Origin: Stutzerimonas stutzeri | GTDB taxonomy: Bacteria; Pseudomonadota; Gammaproteobacteria; Pseudomonadales; Pseudomonadaceae | NCBI RefSeq assembly: GCF_024448895.1 | Contig: NZ_JAMOIC010000010.1 | Location: 62,001-126,000, forward strand | Length of the DNA stretch: 64,000 bases | Reading direction: 5' to 3' | Shown here: positions 1 to 8,535 of the stretch, one piece after another | Layout of the letters: each line of letters begins with the position of its first letter | Numbering within the stretch: the first letter of the stretch is position 1 | Program-made: the position numbers and the translations under genes | The notes under the pieces: generated by a model | What the model was told of the DNA's origin: nothing | Database searches by the model: none | Seen by the model: the letters and a program-made list of their open reading frames with translations, nothing else

Positions 1-2
1 AT

Positions 3-47
3 CAGTGGGTGCGCCCGGAAACCATGCTCGAATCCAGCCGCAGCTGA
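3..47 (+). CDS. 3' end of an unidentified gene (partial)
   Basis: An open frame entering from the left edge reads fourteen codons ending in METLESS-like residues (W-V-R-P-E-T then M-L-E-S-S-R-S) and stops with TGA at 45-47. The residues look like a plausible protein C-terminus. The product cannot be identified from so little sequence. It would converge on the thiolase gene and share the terminator near 258-290. Confidence 0.25.
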   Translation, partial: QWVRPETMLESSRS

Positions 48-80
48 TCCAGCGGGCTATACATCACGCCAGCCTCTTTT

Positions 81-157
81 GGTCGAATAAATTCGACCCT
101 ACAAAGGCACTGAATACGACCCTCACTTGGTCCTATTCTGTAGGGGAGATTTTATTC
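81..157. repeat. Imperfect inverted repeat, REP/MITE-like
   Basis: Positions 81-98 form an 18-nt palindrome (GGTCGAAT-AA-ATTCGACC). The segment 85-103 is also an imperfect inverted match to about 139-157: the arms share GAATAAA near the outer end and CCCTACA/TGTAGGG at the inner end. The layout resembles the short non-coding palindromic elements found between Pseudomonas genes. I saw no second copy in the window, so element identity is an inference. Confidence 0.4.
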
Positions 158-184
158 GCCCGCGCCGCCGGCCTTAGCCCGTAG

Positions 185-202
185 GGTGGGCTTCAGCCCA
201 CC
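185..202. repeat. Short perfect hairpin, REP-like
   Basis: GGTGGGCT and AGCCCACC form an 8-bp perfect stem around a two-base loop in the non-coding gap between the left-edge gene and the thiolase gene. There is no T-tract, so it is not a standard intrinsic terminator. It looks like an intergenic REP-type palindrome. Confidence 0.35.
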
Positions 203-257
203 GGTAACTTCACCGCAAAGCAACACGTTCGCACTCTGGCTGATATTCATCAGACAT

Positions 258-290
258 GAAAAAACCCGCGCCATCTGGCGCGGGTTTCTT
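258..290 (-). terminator. Intrinsic terminator after the thiolase gene (probably bidirectional)
   Basis: The stem CCCGCGCC / GGCGCGGG is flanked by an A-run on the left and TTTCTT on the right. It lies about 20 bp past the thiolase stop codon on the minus strand. The left A-run supplies the U-tract for minus-strand transcripts, and plus-strand transcripts could also stop here. Confidence 0.75.
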
Positions 291-311
291 AGTCGTGCCT
301 AAGACGACTGA

Positions 312-1496
312 TCAACGCACCGCTTCGAATAATCCCGAAGCACCCATCCCGCCACCTACGCACATGGTCACTGCGCCATAGCGCAGATTACGGCGCTGCA
401 GTTCGCGGATCAGGTGGCCCGCGGTGCGCGAGCCGGTCATGCCGAATGGGTGGCCGATGGAAATCGAGCCGCCGTTGACGTTGAATCTCTCGTTGTCGAT
501 CTCCAGGGTGTCGCGGCAATACAGGCACTGCGAGGCAAAGGCTTCGTTGAGCTCCCAGAGATCGATGTCGCTGACCTGCAGACCCTTGGCCTTGAGCAGA
601 CGCGGCACGGAGAAGACCGGGCCGATGCCCATTTCTTCCGGCTCGCACCCGGCGACGGTGAATCCGCGGAAAAACGCCCGCGGCTTGAGTCCCAGCTCAA
701 GCGCCTTGTCCAAGCTCATCACCAGGGTCATCGAAGCGCCGTCAGACAGTTGCGAGGCATTGCCGGCAGTCACGGAACCGTCGTCGGCAAATACCGGCTT
801 CAGGCCGGACAGGCTTTCAAGGGTGGTGTCGGGGCGGTTGCAGTCGTCGCGATCGACGACGCCTTCATGCTCGGTGCGCTCCCCGGTGTTCTTGTCTTCG
901 GTGAAGTAGCGGACGTTCATCGGCACGATTTCGTCCTGGAACAGCCCTTCGGCCTGAGCGCGCGCAGTGCGCTGCTGGCTCTGCAGGGAATAGATGTCCT
1001 GCTGCTCACGGGTCACGTTGTAGCGGCGCGCGACCAGTTCAGCGGTCTGGCCCATGCTGTGATAAAGGCCCGGAACACGCTCTTGCAGGATGGGGTTGAA
1101 TAGGTTGTCGCTGTTGCGGCTCTTAGCCGTCATGGTGATGGATTCGACCCCGCCCGCGACGATGATGTCGCTGCAACCGGATGCAATCTGGTTAGCCGCG
1201 ATGGCGATGGACTGCAGGCCGGACGAGCAGAACCGGTTGAGGGTCATGCCAGCACACTGGATGCCCAGATTCGACAACACGGCTACGTTCCGACCGATGT
1301 TGTAGCCCTGCGCGCCCTCGTTCGAGCCGGCACCGACGATGCAATCCTCGACCAGTTTAGGATCAAGGTTGTTGCGCGACAGCAGCGCGTTGACGCAATG
1401 GGCCGCCATGTCGTCAGGGCGGGTCATGTTGAACTTGCCGCGGAAGGACTTGGCCAGGCCGGTCCGTACGCTGTCGACGATCACTACTTCACGCAT
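312..1496 (-). CDS. Acetyl-CoA C-acyltransferase (thiolase II family)
   Basis: This 394-aa protein is a thiolase, joining or cleaving acyl-CoA and acetyl-CoA in fatty-acid or ketoacid metabolism in the cytoplasm. The three hallmarks are in place: the acyl-accepting cysteine in NRFCSSGLQ (Cys90), the GHPFGMTG block with His349, and the general-base cysteine in CVGGGMGASG (Cys379). Length matches the family norm of about 390-400 aa. A GAGG Shine-Dalgarno lies 7 nt before the ATG. The gene is monocistronic here, with its own terminator. Sequence alone does not separate a beta-oxidation FadA type from a biosynthetic acetoacetyl-CoA thiolase, so no gene symbol is given. Confidence 0.93.
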   Translation of the reverse strand: MREVVIVDSVRTGLAKSFRGKFNMTRPDDMAAHCVNALLSRNNLDPKLVEDCIVGAGSNEGAQGYNIGRNVAVLSNLGIQCAGMTLNRFCSSGLQSIAIAANQIASGCSDIIVAGGVESITMTAKSRNSDNLFNPILQERVPGLYHSMGQTAELVARRYNVTREQQDIYSLQSQQRTARAQAEGLFQDEIVPMNVRYFTEDKNTGERTEHEGVVDRDDCNRPDTTLESLSGLKPVFADDGSVTAGNASQLSDGASMTLVMSLDKALELGLKPRAFFRGFTVAGCEPEEMGIGPVFSVPRLLKAKGLQVSDIDLWELNEAFASQCLYCRDTLEIDNERFNVNGGSISIGHPFGMTGSRTAGHLIRELQRRNLRYGAVTMCVGGGMGASGLFEAVR

Positions 1497-1642
1497 GGCA
1501 TACCTCGAATGGATGGGCAGGCCGCTATGGGTGCGACCCGCCTGTTGACGATGAGCCGAGCATAGTTCCTGCCTTTCGGCCTAGGCGACGAACATTCAGC
1601 AGGGATATGGTCGGCCATCGCCCGTCCAGTCTTACGCAAAGA

Positions 1643-3124
1643 TCAACCGATAGCCGCATCCAGCGCGTCGCACAGCGTTCGCAGCACCTTTACCCGGGCG
1701 AAGCGCTTGTCATTGGCTTCGATCAGCGTCCAGGGCGCGATCTCGGTGCTGGTGCGGTCGACCATGTCCGCTACTGCATGACCGTAGTCGTCCCACTTTT
1801 CCCGGTTGCGCCAGTCTTCCTCGGTGATCTTGAAGCGTTTGTGCGGCGTGTCTTCACGTTCCTTGAAGCGCTCCAGCTGCGTTTCTTTATCGATCGACAG
1901 CCAGAACTTGACGACCACAACACCTGCATCGACTAGCTGCTCCTCGAACTCATTGATTTCGGTATAGGCGCGCAGCCATTCATCCGGCGAACAGAAGCCT
2001 TCAACCCGTTCCACCAGCACGCGGCCATACCATGAACGATCGAAAATGGTGAACTGGCCGCGCGCCGGAACGTTACGCCAGAATCGCCACATCCAGGGCT
2101 GCGCCAGCTCATCTTCACTGGGTGCCGCAATCTGTACCGTGCGATACAGCCGTGGATCGAGCGCGCCGGTTACTCGGCGAATGGCACTGCCCTTGCCGGC
2201 TGCGTCGTGCCCTTCGAACAGGGCCAGCACAGCACGCTTGCGCAGACGCGGATCGCGCAACAACTGCGAAAGGCGCGCCTGCTCCTGAGTGAGCTGATCC
2301 TTATAGTCGTCCTTGCTGAGCTTTTGCTCCATGTCGAGGCTGCCGAGCAGGCTCAGCCGGTCGAGATTCAACTCCACGGGCGCAGTGTGGGGCTGCGAGG
2401 GTTGCTGATCGGCTGCATCCAGCGCTGCATTCAGCCCTTCGAGCAACAGGCGGCCGGCGGTCAGGCTGCGATAGCGCTCGTCATGCCCCTCGATGACGTA
2501 CCAGGGTGCGAAATCGCGGCTACTGCGCCGCAAGATCAGCTCACCATGGCGCACGAACTTGTCGTAGGTCTTCGATTGCTGCCAATCCAGCGGGCTGATA
2601 CGCCAGCTGTGCAGCGGATCGTCCTTGAGCGATTCGAGACGCTGCAGCATGCGGTCCTTGGACAGGTGAAACCAGAACTTGAAGATCAGCGCACCCTCGG
2701 CACAAAGCATGCGCTCGAACCGCTGGGCACGGTCGATGGCGAGTTCGAGGTCAGCCTTCTTGATGCGCCCGTGGACGCGGTCCTCAAGCATCTTGCTGTA
2801 CCAGTTACCGAAAAAGATGCCCGTCTGCCCCTTCGCCGGCAGGCGGCGCCAATAGCGCCATGCCGGTGGATGAGACAGCTCCTCGTCAGTTGGAACATCA
2901 AAGCTGTCGACGCGGATCAGCCGAGGGTCCATCCATTCGTTGAGTTGCTTGATCGTCTCGCCTTTGCCCGCGCCTTCGATGCCGTTGATCAGGATCAGCA
3001 CGGGAAAGCGAGCCTGCTCGCGCAGACGGTATTGGGCCTGCAGCAGCGCCTCGCGTAGAACGGGTTCTTCGTCCTTGAAAGTCGCCTTGTCGATGGTGTG
3101 GCCGATTTCCGCCGATTCGAACAT
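1643..3124 (-). CDS. pap: Polyphosphate:AMP phosphotransferase (two-domain PPK2 family)
   Basis: The product is about 493 aa with two tandem PPK2 domains. Each has a P-loop: GIEGAGKGE at residues 48-56 and GHDAAGKGS at about 305-313, each followed by a DPR motif and later conserved FxRSWY/FGNWYS and KFW segments. Two-domain class II PPK2 enzymes use polyphosphate to convert AMP to ADP. The frame stays open upstream to 3433, but the ATG at 3124 has GGAG 6 nt upstream and the preceding residues look non-coding. A second ATG at 3136 is less well placed. The gene is divergent from mnmC, with about 180 bp between starts. Confidence 0.9.
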   Translation of the reverse strand: MFESAEIGHTIDKATFKDEEPVLREALLQAQYRLREQARFPVLILINGIEGAGKGETIKQLNEWMDPRLIRVDSFDVPTDEELSHPPAWRYWRRLPAKGQTGIFFGNWYSKMLEDRVHGRIKKADLELAIDRAQRFERMLCAEGALIFKFWFHLSKDRMLQRLESLKDDPLHSWRISPLDWQQSKTYDKFVRHGELILRRSSRDFAPWYVIEGHDERYRSLTAGRLLLEGLNAALDAADQQPSQPHTAPVELNLDRLSLLGSLDMEQKLSKDDYKDQLTQEQARLSQLLRDPRLRKRAVLALFEGHDAAGKGSAIRRVTGALDPRLYRTVQIAAPSEDELAQPWMWRFWRNVPARGQFTIFDRSWYGRVLVERVEGFCSPDEWLRAYTEINEFEEQLVDAGVVVVKFWLSIDKETQLERFKEREDTPHKRFKITEEDWRNREKWDDYGHAVADMVDRTSTEIAPWTLIEANDKRFARVKVLRTLCDALDAAIG

Positions 3125-3304
3125 CGTGTTCTCCATAGGAATGCTGCAATGAACCCTAGCAGGCCGTCGCAAGCCTGGGCTGGTGTCAGAAGGCACGTCA
3201 GGGTGTGCTGTGCCGGACGCGTACACATTAATGCGACAAAGCGCGCCCGCAGCAGGTTTCCTGCTGCTGCTAGAATCGTCTCCTTTTCGCCCCAGGAAAC
3301 GTCG

Positions 3305-5278
3305 ATGCCCGACCCGATCGCACCCGGTTTTCAGCATGCCGAACTCGACTGGGACGAGAGCGGTGAGCCGCAATCGCGGCTCTACGGCGACGTCTACTTT
3401 TCGCGCAGCTCCGGCATTGCCGAAACTACCCATGTGTTCCTGCAGCCAAGCCAGCTTGCCGAACGTTTCGCAGCTCTCGGGACCGACGAGCGTCTAGTGA
3501 TTGGCGAAACGGGATTCGGCACAGGCTTGAACTTTCTTTGCGCTTGGGCCCTGTTCGAGCGTAGCGCGCAGTCTCAGGCCAGTCTGCACTTCATCAGCGT
3601 TGAAAAGCACCCGCTCAGTCGTGATGACATGCAGCGCGCGTTGGCATTGTGGCCAGAACTGCAGCCCCAGGCCCAGCAGTTGCTCGATCAGTACGTGGCG
3701 GTCAATCCGGGTTTTCAGCAGTTTCGCTTTGGCCGAGTCGCTCTAACGCTATTGGTTGGCGACGCGCTCGACGGCCTGAGCAGCCTGGACGCCAGCGTTG
3801 ATGCCTGGTTTCTCGATGGTTTCGCGCCAGCGAAAAACCCGGAAATGTGGCATCCCGCGTTGTTTGCTCAACTGGCCTGGCTGTCTGCTCCAGGCGCAAC
3901 GCTGGCGACATTCACCACAGCCGGCGACGTGCGTCGCGCGCTGAAGGACGCCGGCTTCACGGTGAAACGAATCCCAGGCTTCGGCCACAAGTGGGAAAGC
4001 CTCAAAGGCCAGTTCATCGGCACGTCATCGCAAGCCCCCACACCCTGGTTTGCGCGCCCGTCACATAAACCTCAACAGCGCAGCGCACTCATTATCGGCG
4101 CGGGTCTGGCCGGCTGCGCCAGCGCAGCCAGCTTGGCGGCGCGTGGATGGAAGGTGACGCTGCTCGAACGCCATGAGGAAATCGCCCAGGAGGGCTCCGG
4201 CAACCCACAAGGTGTGCTTTATCTGAAGCTGTCAGCGCACGGCACCGCGCTTTCGCAGTTGGTGACCAGCGGGTTCGGCTACACCCGCCGCCTGCTGCGC
4301 AACCTTCAGCAGGGACGGGACTGGGAGGCCTGCGGTGTTTTGCAGATTGCTTTCGATGCGAAGGAGCGCGACCGTCAGGCCGCACTTGCAGGTGCATTCC
4401 CGCCTAGCCTGCTGCGCGCCGTCGAGCGTGGAGAGGCCGAACAACTGGCAGGCGTGACACTGGATGACGGCGGTCTGTTCTACCCAGACGCCGGTTGGGC
4501 GCACCCGCCGGCGCTATGCCGCTGGCTGATCGACCACCCCGCGATCGAGCTGATTCGCCATCGCCATCCGCTCGAGTTGCGTCGTGTTGGAGAATGCTGG
4601 CAAGCGCTTGCGAACGAGCAAGTGCTGGCCGACGCGCCGGTGGTAGTCCTGGCAGGGGCGGCCGACGTGTCCCTGTTCAGCCAGAGCGCCTGGCTGCCGC
4701 TCAAACGCATCCGCGGGCAGATTACAGGTCTGACCGCGACCGAACGGAGCACCGCGTTGCGCACCGTGATCTGTGCCAAGGGTTATGTCGCTCCATCGCG
4801 CGACGGCCTGCATACCCTGGGTGCGAGTTTCAATTTTGCCGAAAGCGATCCCGCGCCAAGCACGGCGGAGCATCGTGCGAATCTGGAAATGCTCGAAGAG
4901 ATCTCAGAGGACCTCTATCAGCGCCTGGATGCCGATGCGTACCACCTGGATGCTCTACACGGGCGCGTGGCGTATCGCTGCACCAGTCCGGACTACCTCC
5001 CGATCATCGGGCCGTTGGCAGACCCCGCAGAATTCGCCAGTGCGTACGCGGTACTTGGCAAGGACGCCCGTCAGGTACCTCAGACGCCCTGCCCCTGGCT
5101 CGATGGCCTGTACGTCAATACTGCTCACGGCTCGCGCGGCTTAATTACTGCACCGTTGTCCGGCGAACTGCTCGCCGCCTGGCTCGATGGCGACCCGCTG
5201 CCTGTGCCACGCGCTATTGCAGAAGCCTGTCACCCAAATCGTTTCCTGCTGCGAAAACTCATTCGCCGCTCCGAATAG
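3305..5278 (+). CDS. mnmC: Bifunctional tRNA mnm5s2U biosynthesis protein MnmC
   Basis: MnmC completes the wobble-uridine modification mnm5s2U: an FAD-dependent oxidase removes the carboxymethyl group from cmnm5U and a SAM-dependent methyltransferase then methylates the nm5 group. The 657-aa protein shows the N-terminal methyltransferase fold (GETGFGTGLNFL, then WFLDGFAPAKNPEMW) and a C-terminal DAO-type FAD domain starting with the Rossmann motif GAGLAGCASAASLAARGW near residue 263. The start at 3305 was chosen for the AGGAAA ribosome-binding site just upstream; the open frame extends back to 3098 but that part is antisense to pap. Length matches Pseudomonas MnmC. Confidence 0.95.
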   Translation: MPDPIAPGFQHAELDWDESGEPQSRLYGDVYFSRSSGIAETTHVFLQPSQLAERFAALGTDERLVIGETGFGTGLNFLCAWALFERSAQSQASLHFISVEKHPLSRDDMQRALALWPELQPQAQQLLDQYVAVNPGFQQFRFGRVALTLLVGDALDGLSSLDASVDAWFLDGFAPAKNPEMWHPALFAQLAWLSAPGATLATFTTAGDVRRALKDAGFTVKRIPGFGHKWESLKGQFIGTSSQAPTPWFARPSHKPQQRSALIIGAGLAGCASAASLAARGWKVTLLERHEEIAQEGSGNPQGVLYLKLSAHGTALSQLVTSGFGYTRRLLRNLQQGRDWEACGVLQIAFDAKERDRQAALAGAFPPSLLRAVERGEAEQLAGVTLDDGGLFYPDAGWAHPPALCRWLIDHPAIELIRHRHPLELRRVGECWQALANEQVLADAPVVVLAGAADVSLFSQSAWLPLKRIRGQITGLTATERSTALRTVICAKGYVAPSRDGLHTLGASFNFAESDPAPSTAEHRANLEMLEEISEDLYQRLDADAYHLDALHGRVAYRCTSPDYLPIIGPLADPAEFASAYAVLGKDARQVPQTPCPWLDGLYVNTAHGSRGLITAPLSGELLAAWLDGDPLPVPRAIAEACHPNRFLLRKLIRRSE

Positions 5279-5333
5279 CGAATCGCTACCCTGCTCCGGC
5301 TGGAGCGTCCTGACCGGGCATGACGCATAGCAC

Positions 5334-5582
5334 TCAGCCCCGGCGAAAGGGTTCGTCCCAGAACGGGCGATTCACTTCAGGCTCGATGTCTGCACGGCTC
5401 AGACCGATGTCCTTGAGCATCTCGTCATTCAGCGAGGCGAGCTGCTGGCGCTGGCGGTGTAGCTCATACCAGCGCTTGATCTGCTGCATGGCTGCCCTCA
5501 GTACGGCAACCAGCGATAGACGACGGTCCTGAGCTGAATATCCGACTTTCACAAACTCGATATGGCTTTTCATCATCTGCAT
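5334..5582 (-). CDS. DUF1127 domain small protein
   Basis: This 82-aa basic protein has the DUF1127 signature: an amphipathic helix rich in R, Q and L (WYELHRQRQQLASL) followed by NDEMLKDIGLSRADIEPEVNRPFW. DUF1127 proteins are small, often stress- or phosphate-regulated, and some bind RNA; the role here is unknown. It is divergent from the LysR gene. Alternative ATGs exist at codons 3 and 4. Confidence 0.8.
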   Translation of the reverse strand: MQMMKSHIEFVKVGYSAQDRRLSLVAVLRAAMQQIKRWYELHRQRQQLASLNDEMLKDIGLSRADIEPEVNRPFWDEPFRRG

Positions 5583-5668
5583 CTCCGGGTGGATGGCGCC
5601 AGTTTCTGCCTGGGCTTATGATCAATCCAACGAATGTTTCTGATGGCGTACATCTCGGAGATTGATGA

Positions 5669-6523
5669 ATGGCCAATTACCCCAGTATCGATGCGGAGCT
5701 GCTCCGCAGCTTCGTTGCCATCGCTGATCACGGTGGCTTCACGCGCGCAGCGGAGGCGGTGAACCGCACGCAGTCAGCAATCAGCATGCAGATGAAGCGC
5801 CTGGAGGAAGACGTGCTGCAGCGTTCGGTTTTCGAGCGTGACGGTCGGCAGGTCCGGCTCACACCCGAGGGGCAGATTCTGCTCGGCTATGCGCGCCGAA
5901 TACTCAAGCTGCACGGTGAAGTGCTGACCACCCTGCGCGAGCCGCATATGGTCGGATCAGTACGGATCGGTACGCCGGACGATTACGTGATGCGCTTCCT
6001 TCCGGGCATCCTCTCGCGCTTTGCGCAGGCTTACCCGCTGGTGCAGGTGGAGGTGCATTGCGAGCCGTCCTATCAGCTGCTGCAGCGGCGAGACCTTGAC
6101 CTCTCCATCGTGACCCGTGAACCGGGAACCGAGATCGGTCAACTGCTGCGCCGGGAACGCTTTGTGTGGACCGAAGCGCCAGGCTTCAACACCCATGAGC
6201 AACGGCCGATGCCACTGGCGATGTTCAACACCGAGTGCTTCTGCCGTGCCTGGGCGTGCAACGCCCTGGACAGCATGGACATCCCGTACCGTGTCGCCTA
6301 CACCAGCCCGAGCCTGTCGGCGCTGATGGCTGTGGTCAATGCCGGTCTGGCGGTCACCGCTCAGCTGCAGAGCCTGGTAACAGCCGACATGCGCTTGCTG
6401 GGAGAAGCCGAGGGAATGCCTGAGTTGCCCATGAGCAGCATCGTCCTGCTACGCAGTGAACGTAACCCCTCGCAGGTCAGCGAAACCTTGGCCGAGCATA
6501 TCGTTGAAGGCTTCCGCCTATGA
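5669..6523 (+). CDS. LysR family transcriptional regulator
   Basis: This 284-aa regulator has an N-terminal winged helix-turn-helix (residues about 5-65, with FTRAAEAVNRTQSAISMQMK typical of LysR) and a C-terminal periplasmic-binding-protein-like effector domain starting near residue 90 (GSVRIGTPDDY). GGAG lies 8 nt before the start. It stands between divergent DUF1127 and the downstream NAGGN operon. Control of either neighbour is possible but not shown by sequence. The effector is unknown. Confidence 0.9.
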   Translation: MANYPSIDAELLRSFVAIADHGGFTRAAEAVNRTQSAISMQMKRLEEDVLQRSVFERDGRQVRLTPEGQILLGYARRILKLHGEVLTTLREPHMVGSVRIGTPDDYVMRFLPGILSRFAQAYPLVQVEVHCEPSYQLLQRRDLDLSIVTREPGTEIGQLLRRERFVWTEAPGFNTHEQRPMPLAMFNTECFCRAWACNALDSMDIPYRVAYTSPSLSALMAVVNAGLAVTAQLQSLVTADMRLLGEAEGMPELPMSSIVLLRSERNPSQVSETLAEHIVEGFRL

Positions 6524-6643
6524 CCACCCGCCAGGGTGGCCTGGCAGATCGACCGGCCCGCATATCAATGCTGCACCCGGCCACAGGCCGTTCCAAAGCG
6601 TGCTACACGACGGATGGGAGCTGGACGCACCTGTCTAAAACCT

Positions 6644-6671
6644 GAACTTCACAGTTTGCATGCCGGTCACA
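6644..6671 (+). promoter_or_regulatory. AlgU (sigma-22/RpoE-type) promoter of the NAGGN operon
   Basis: A perfect -35 box GAACTT (6644-6649) is followed after 17 bp by TCACA (6667-6671), fitting the AlgU consensus GAACTT-N16/17-TCnnA. Predicted transcription would start near 6678, giving a leader of about 24 nt before the amidotransferase ATG. AlgU control suits genes for an osmoprotectant. Found by eye, not tested. Confidence 0.55.
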
Positions 6672-6701
6672 TTTCCCAACGGCTTAACCGGAAAGGATCC
6701 T

Positions 6702-8474
6702 ATGTGTGGCATAGCTGGCGAACTTCGCTTTGACAATCAACCGGCCGATCTGGCAGCGGTTGAACGCATCACCCAATCCCTGACTGCTCGCGGTCCGGAT
6801 GCCTGTGGCTTCAATAGCCAGGGCCCTGTTGCACTCGGGCATCGGCGTCTGAAAATCATGGATCTGTGCGAGGCTTCCGGCCAGCCGATGATCGACTCCG
6901 CGTTGGGCCTGTCCATGGTCTTCAACGGCGCTATCTACAACTATCCCGAACTGCGCTCAGAGCTTGAAGCTCTGGGCTACAGCTTCTTCTCCGGCGGCGA
7001 CACCGAGGTGTTGCTCAAGGGCTTTCATGCCTGGGGCGAAGCGCTGCTGCCGCGCCTCAACGGCATGTTCGCCTTCGCCATCTGGCAGCGTGACGTGCAG
7101 GAACTGTTCATCGCTCGCGACCGGCTCGGCATCAAGCCGCTTTATCTCTCCAAGACTGGGGATCGCCTGCGCTTCGCCTCGACTCTGCCTGCATTGCTCA
7201 AAGGTGGTGACATCGCCGGCGTGCTGAATCCGGTGGCACTGAACCACTACATGAGCTTTCACGCGGTCGTACCGGCACCGGATACCCTCATCGCCGGTAT
7301 CGAGAAGCTGCCGCCGGGCACCTTCATGCGTGTCGACGCCCATGGCAAGTCCAGCCAGCATCGCTGGTGGGCGCTGGAATTCGGCGCTTCGGAAGAAGAG
7401 CAGCAATACAGTTTCGAGGACTGGCAGGAACGCACCCTCTCCACCCTGCGCCAGTCCGTTGCCCTGCGTCAGCGCGCGGCGGTCGATGTCGGCGTCCTGC
7501 TGTCCGGTGGCGTCGATTCCAGCCTGCTGGTCGGCCTATTGCGCGAAGCAGGCGCGACGGACAACCTGCTCACATTCTCCATTGGTTTCGAAGATGCGGG
7601 CGGCGAGCGCGGTGATGAATTCAAGTATTCGGATCTGATCGCGCAGCACTACCAGACACGACATCACCAGCTGCGCATTCAGGAAAAGGAAATCCTCGAG
7701 CAGCTGCCAGCGGCATTCCGCGCCATGAGCGAGCCGATGGTCAGTCATGACTGCATCGCGTTCTATCTGCTATCGCGCGAGGTCTCCAAACATTGCAAGG
7801 TGGTGCAGAGCGGCCAGGGTGCCGATGAGCTGTTTGCCGGTTACCACTGGTATCCACAGGTGGACGGCGCGGCAGACCCGGTAGCCGCTTACCTGCAAGC
7901 CTTCCGCGACCGCAGCTACGAGGAATACGCCGAGACGGTGCAGCAGCAATGGGTCAAAGGCGATTTCTCCGGCGACTTCGTGCGTCAGCATTTTGCGCAG
8001 CCAGGGGCCGACGCGGCGGTAGACAAGGCACTGCGGATCGATAGCACAATCATGCTCGTGGACGACCCGGTCAAGCGCGTCGACAACATGACCATGGCCT
8101 GGGGTCTCGAGGCACGGGTGCCATTTCTCGACCATAACGTGGCTGAGCTATCGGCGAAGATACCAGCCAAGTACAAGCTGCCCGACGGCGGAAAGTACGT
8201 CCTCAAGGAAGCGGCGCGCAAAGTCATCCCCGCCGCTGTCATCGACCGGCCCAAAGGCTACTTCCCGGTTCCGGGGCTCAAGCATCTGCAGGGCAACACC
8301 CTCAACTGGGTGCGGGAAATGCTGACCGATCCGAGCCAGGATCGCGGCCTCTATAACCCGGCAATGCTGGACAAACTGCTCAATGATCCACAGGGCCAGC
8401 TGACGCCCCTGCGCGGCTCCAAACTCTGGCAGCTGGCAGCCGTGAACCTGTGGCTGAGCGAACAAGGTCTTTAA
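6702..8474 (+). CDS. N-acetylglutaminylglutamine amidotransferase (asparagine synthetase-like)
   Basis: This 590-aa class II glutamine amidotransferase resembles AsnB. The mature N-terminus is Cys2 (MCGIAGELRF), the glutaminase nucleophile, which fixes the start at 6702 even though the frame is open from 6660. An AAAGGA ribosome-binding site precedes it. The ATP-pyrophosphatase motif LSGGVDSSLL lies near residue 270. Its place directly before the N-acetylglutaminylglutamine synthetase identifies it as the amidating enzyme that makes the compatible solute N-acetylglutaminylglutamine amide rather than a housekeeping asparagine synthetase. That functional call follows the known Pseudomonas gene order. 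Confidence 0.9.
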   Translation: MCGIAGELRFDNQPADLAAVERITQSLTARGPDACGFNSQGPVALGHRRLKIMDLCEASGQPMIDSALGLSMVFNGAIYNYPELRSELEALGYSFFSGGDTEVLLKGFHAWGEALLPRLNGMFAFAIWQRDVQELFIARDRLGIKPLYLSKTGDRLRFASTLPALLKGGDIAGVLNPVALNHYMSFHAVVPAPDTLIAGIEKLPPGTFMRVDAHGKSSQHRWWALEFGASEEEQQYSFEDWQERTLSTLRQSVALRQRAAVDVGVLLSGGVDSSLLVGLLREAGATDNLLTFSIGFEDAGGERGDEFKYSDLIAQHYQTRHHQLRIQEKEILEQLPAAFRAMSEPMVSHDCIAFYLLSREVSKHCKVVQSGQGADELFAGYHWYPQVDGAADPVAAYLQAFRDRSYEEYAETVQQQWVKGDFSGDFVRQHFAQPGADAAVDKALRIDSTIMLVDDPVKRVDNMTMAWGLEARVPFLDHNVAELSAKIPAKYKLPDGGKYVLKEAARKVIPAAVIDRPKGYFPVPGLKHLQGNTLNWVREMLTDPSQDRGLYNPAMLDKLLNDPQGQLTPLRGSKLWQLAAVNLWLSEQGL

Positions 8475-8535
8475 GAATCCAGGCATGACGCGGGGTGAAT
8501 AGCGCCCCGCCATGACCAGCTCCAAGGAATTCATC

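Noticed and set aside
414-1103. 229-codon plus-strand frame antisense to the thiolase gene
   Set aside because: It lies wholly inside a gene with all thiolase motifs, has no ribosome-binding site and shows low-complexity, shadow-like composition.
2207-3058. 283-codon plus-strand frame antisense to pap
   Set aside because: It mirrors the PPK2 coding strand; high GC codon bias creates long antisense frames here.
3098-3304. N-terminal extension of mnmC
   Set aside because: The extension is antisense to the pap start and promoter, and the family start with a ribosome-binding site is at 3305.
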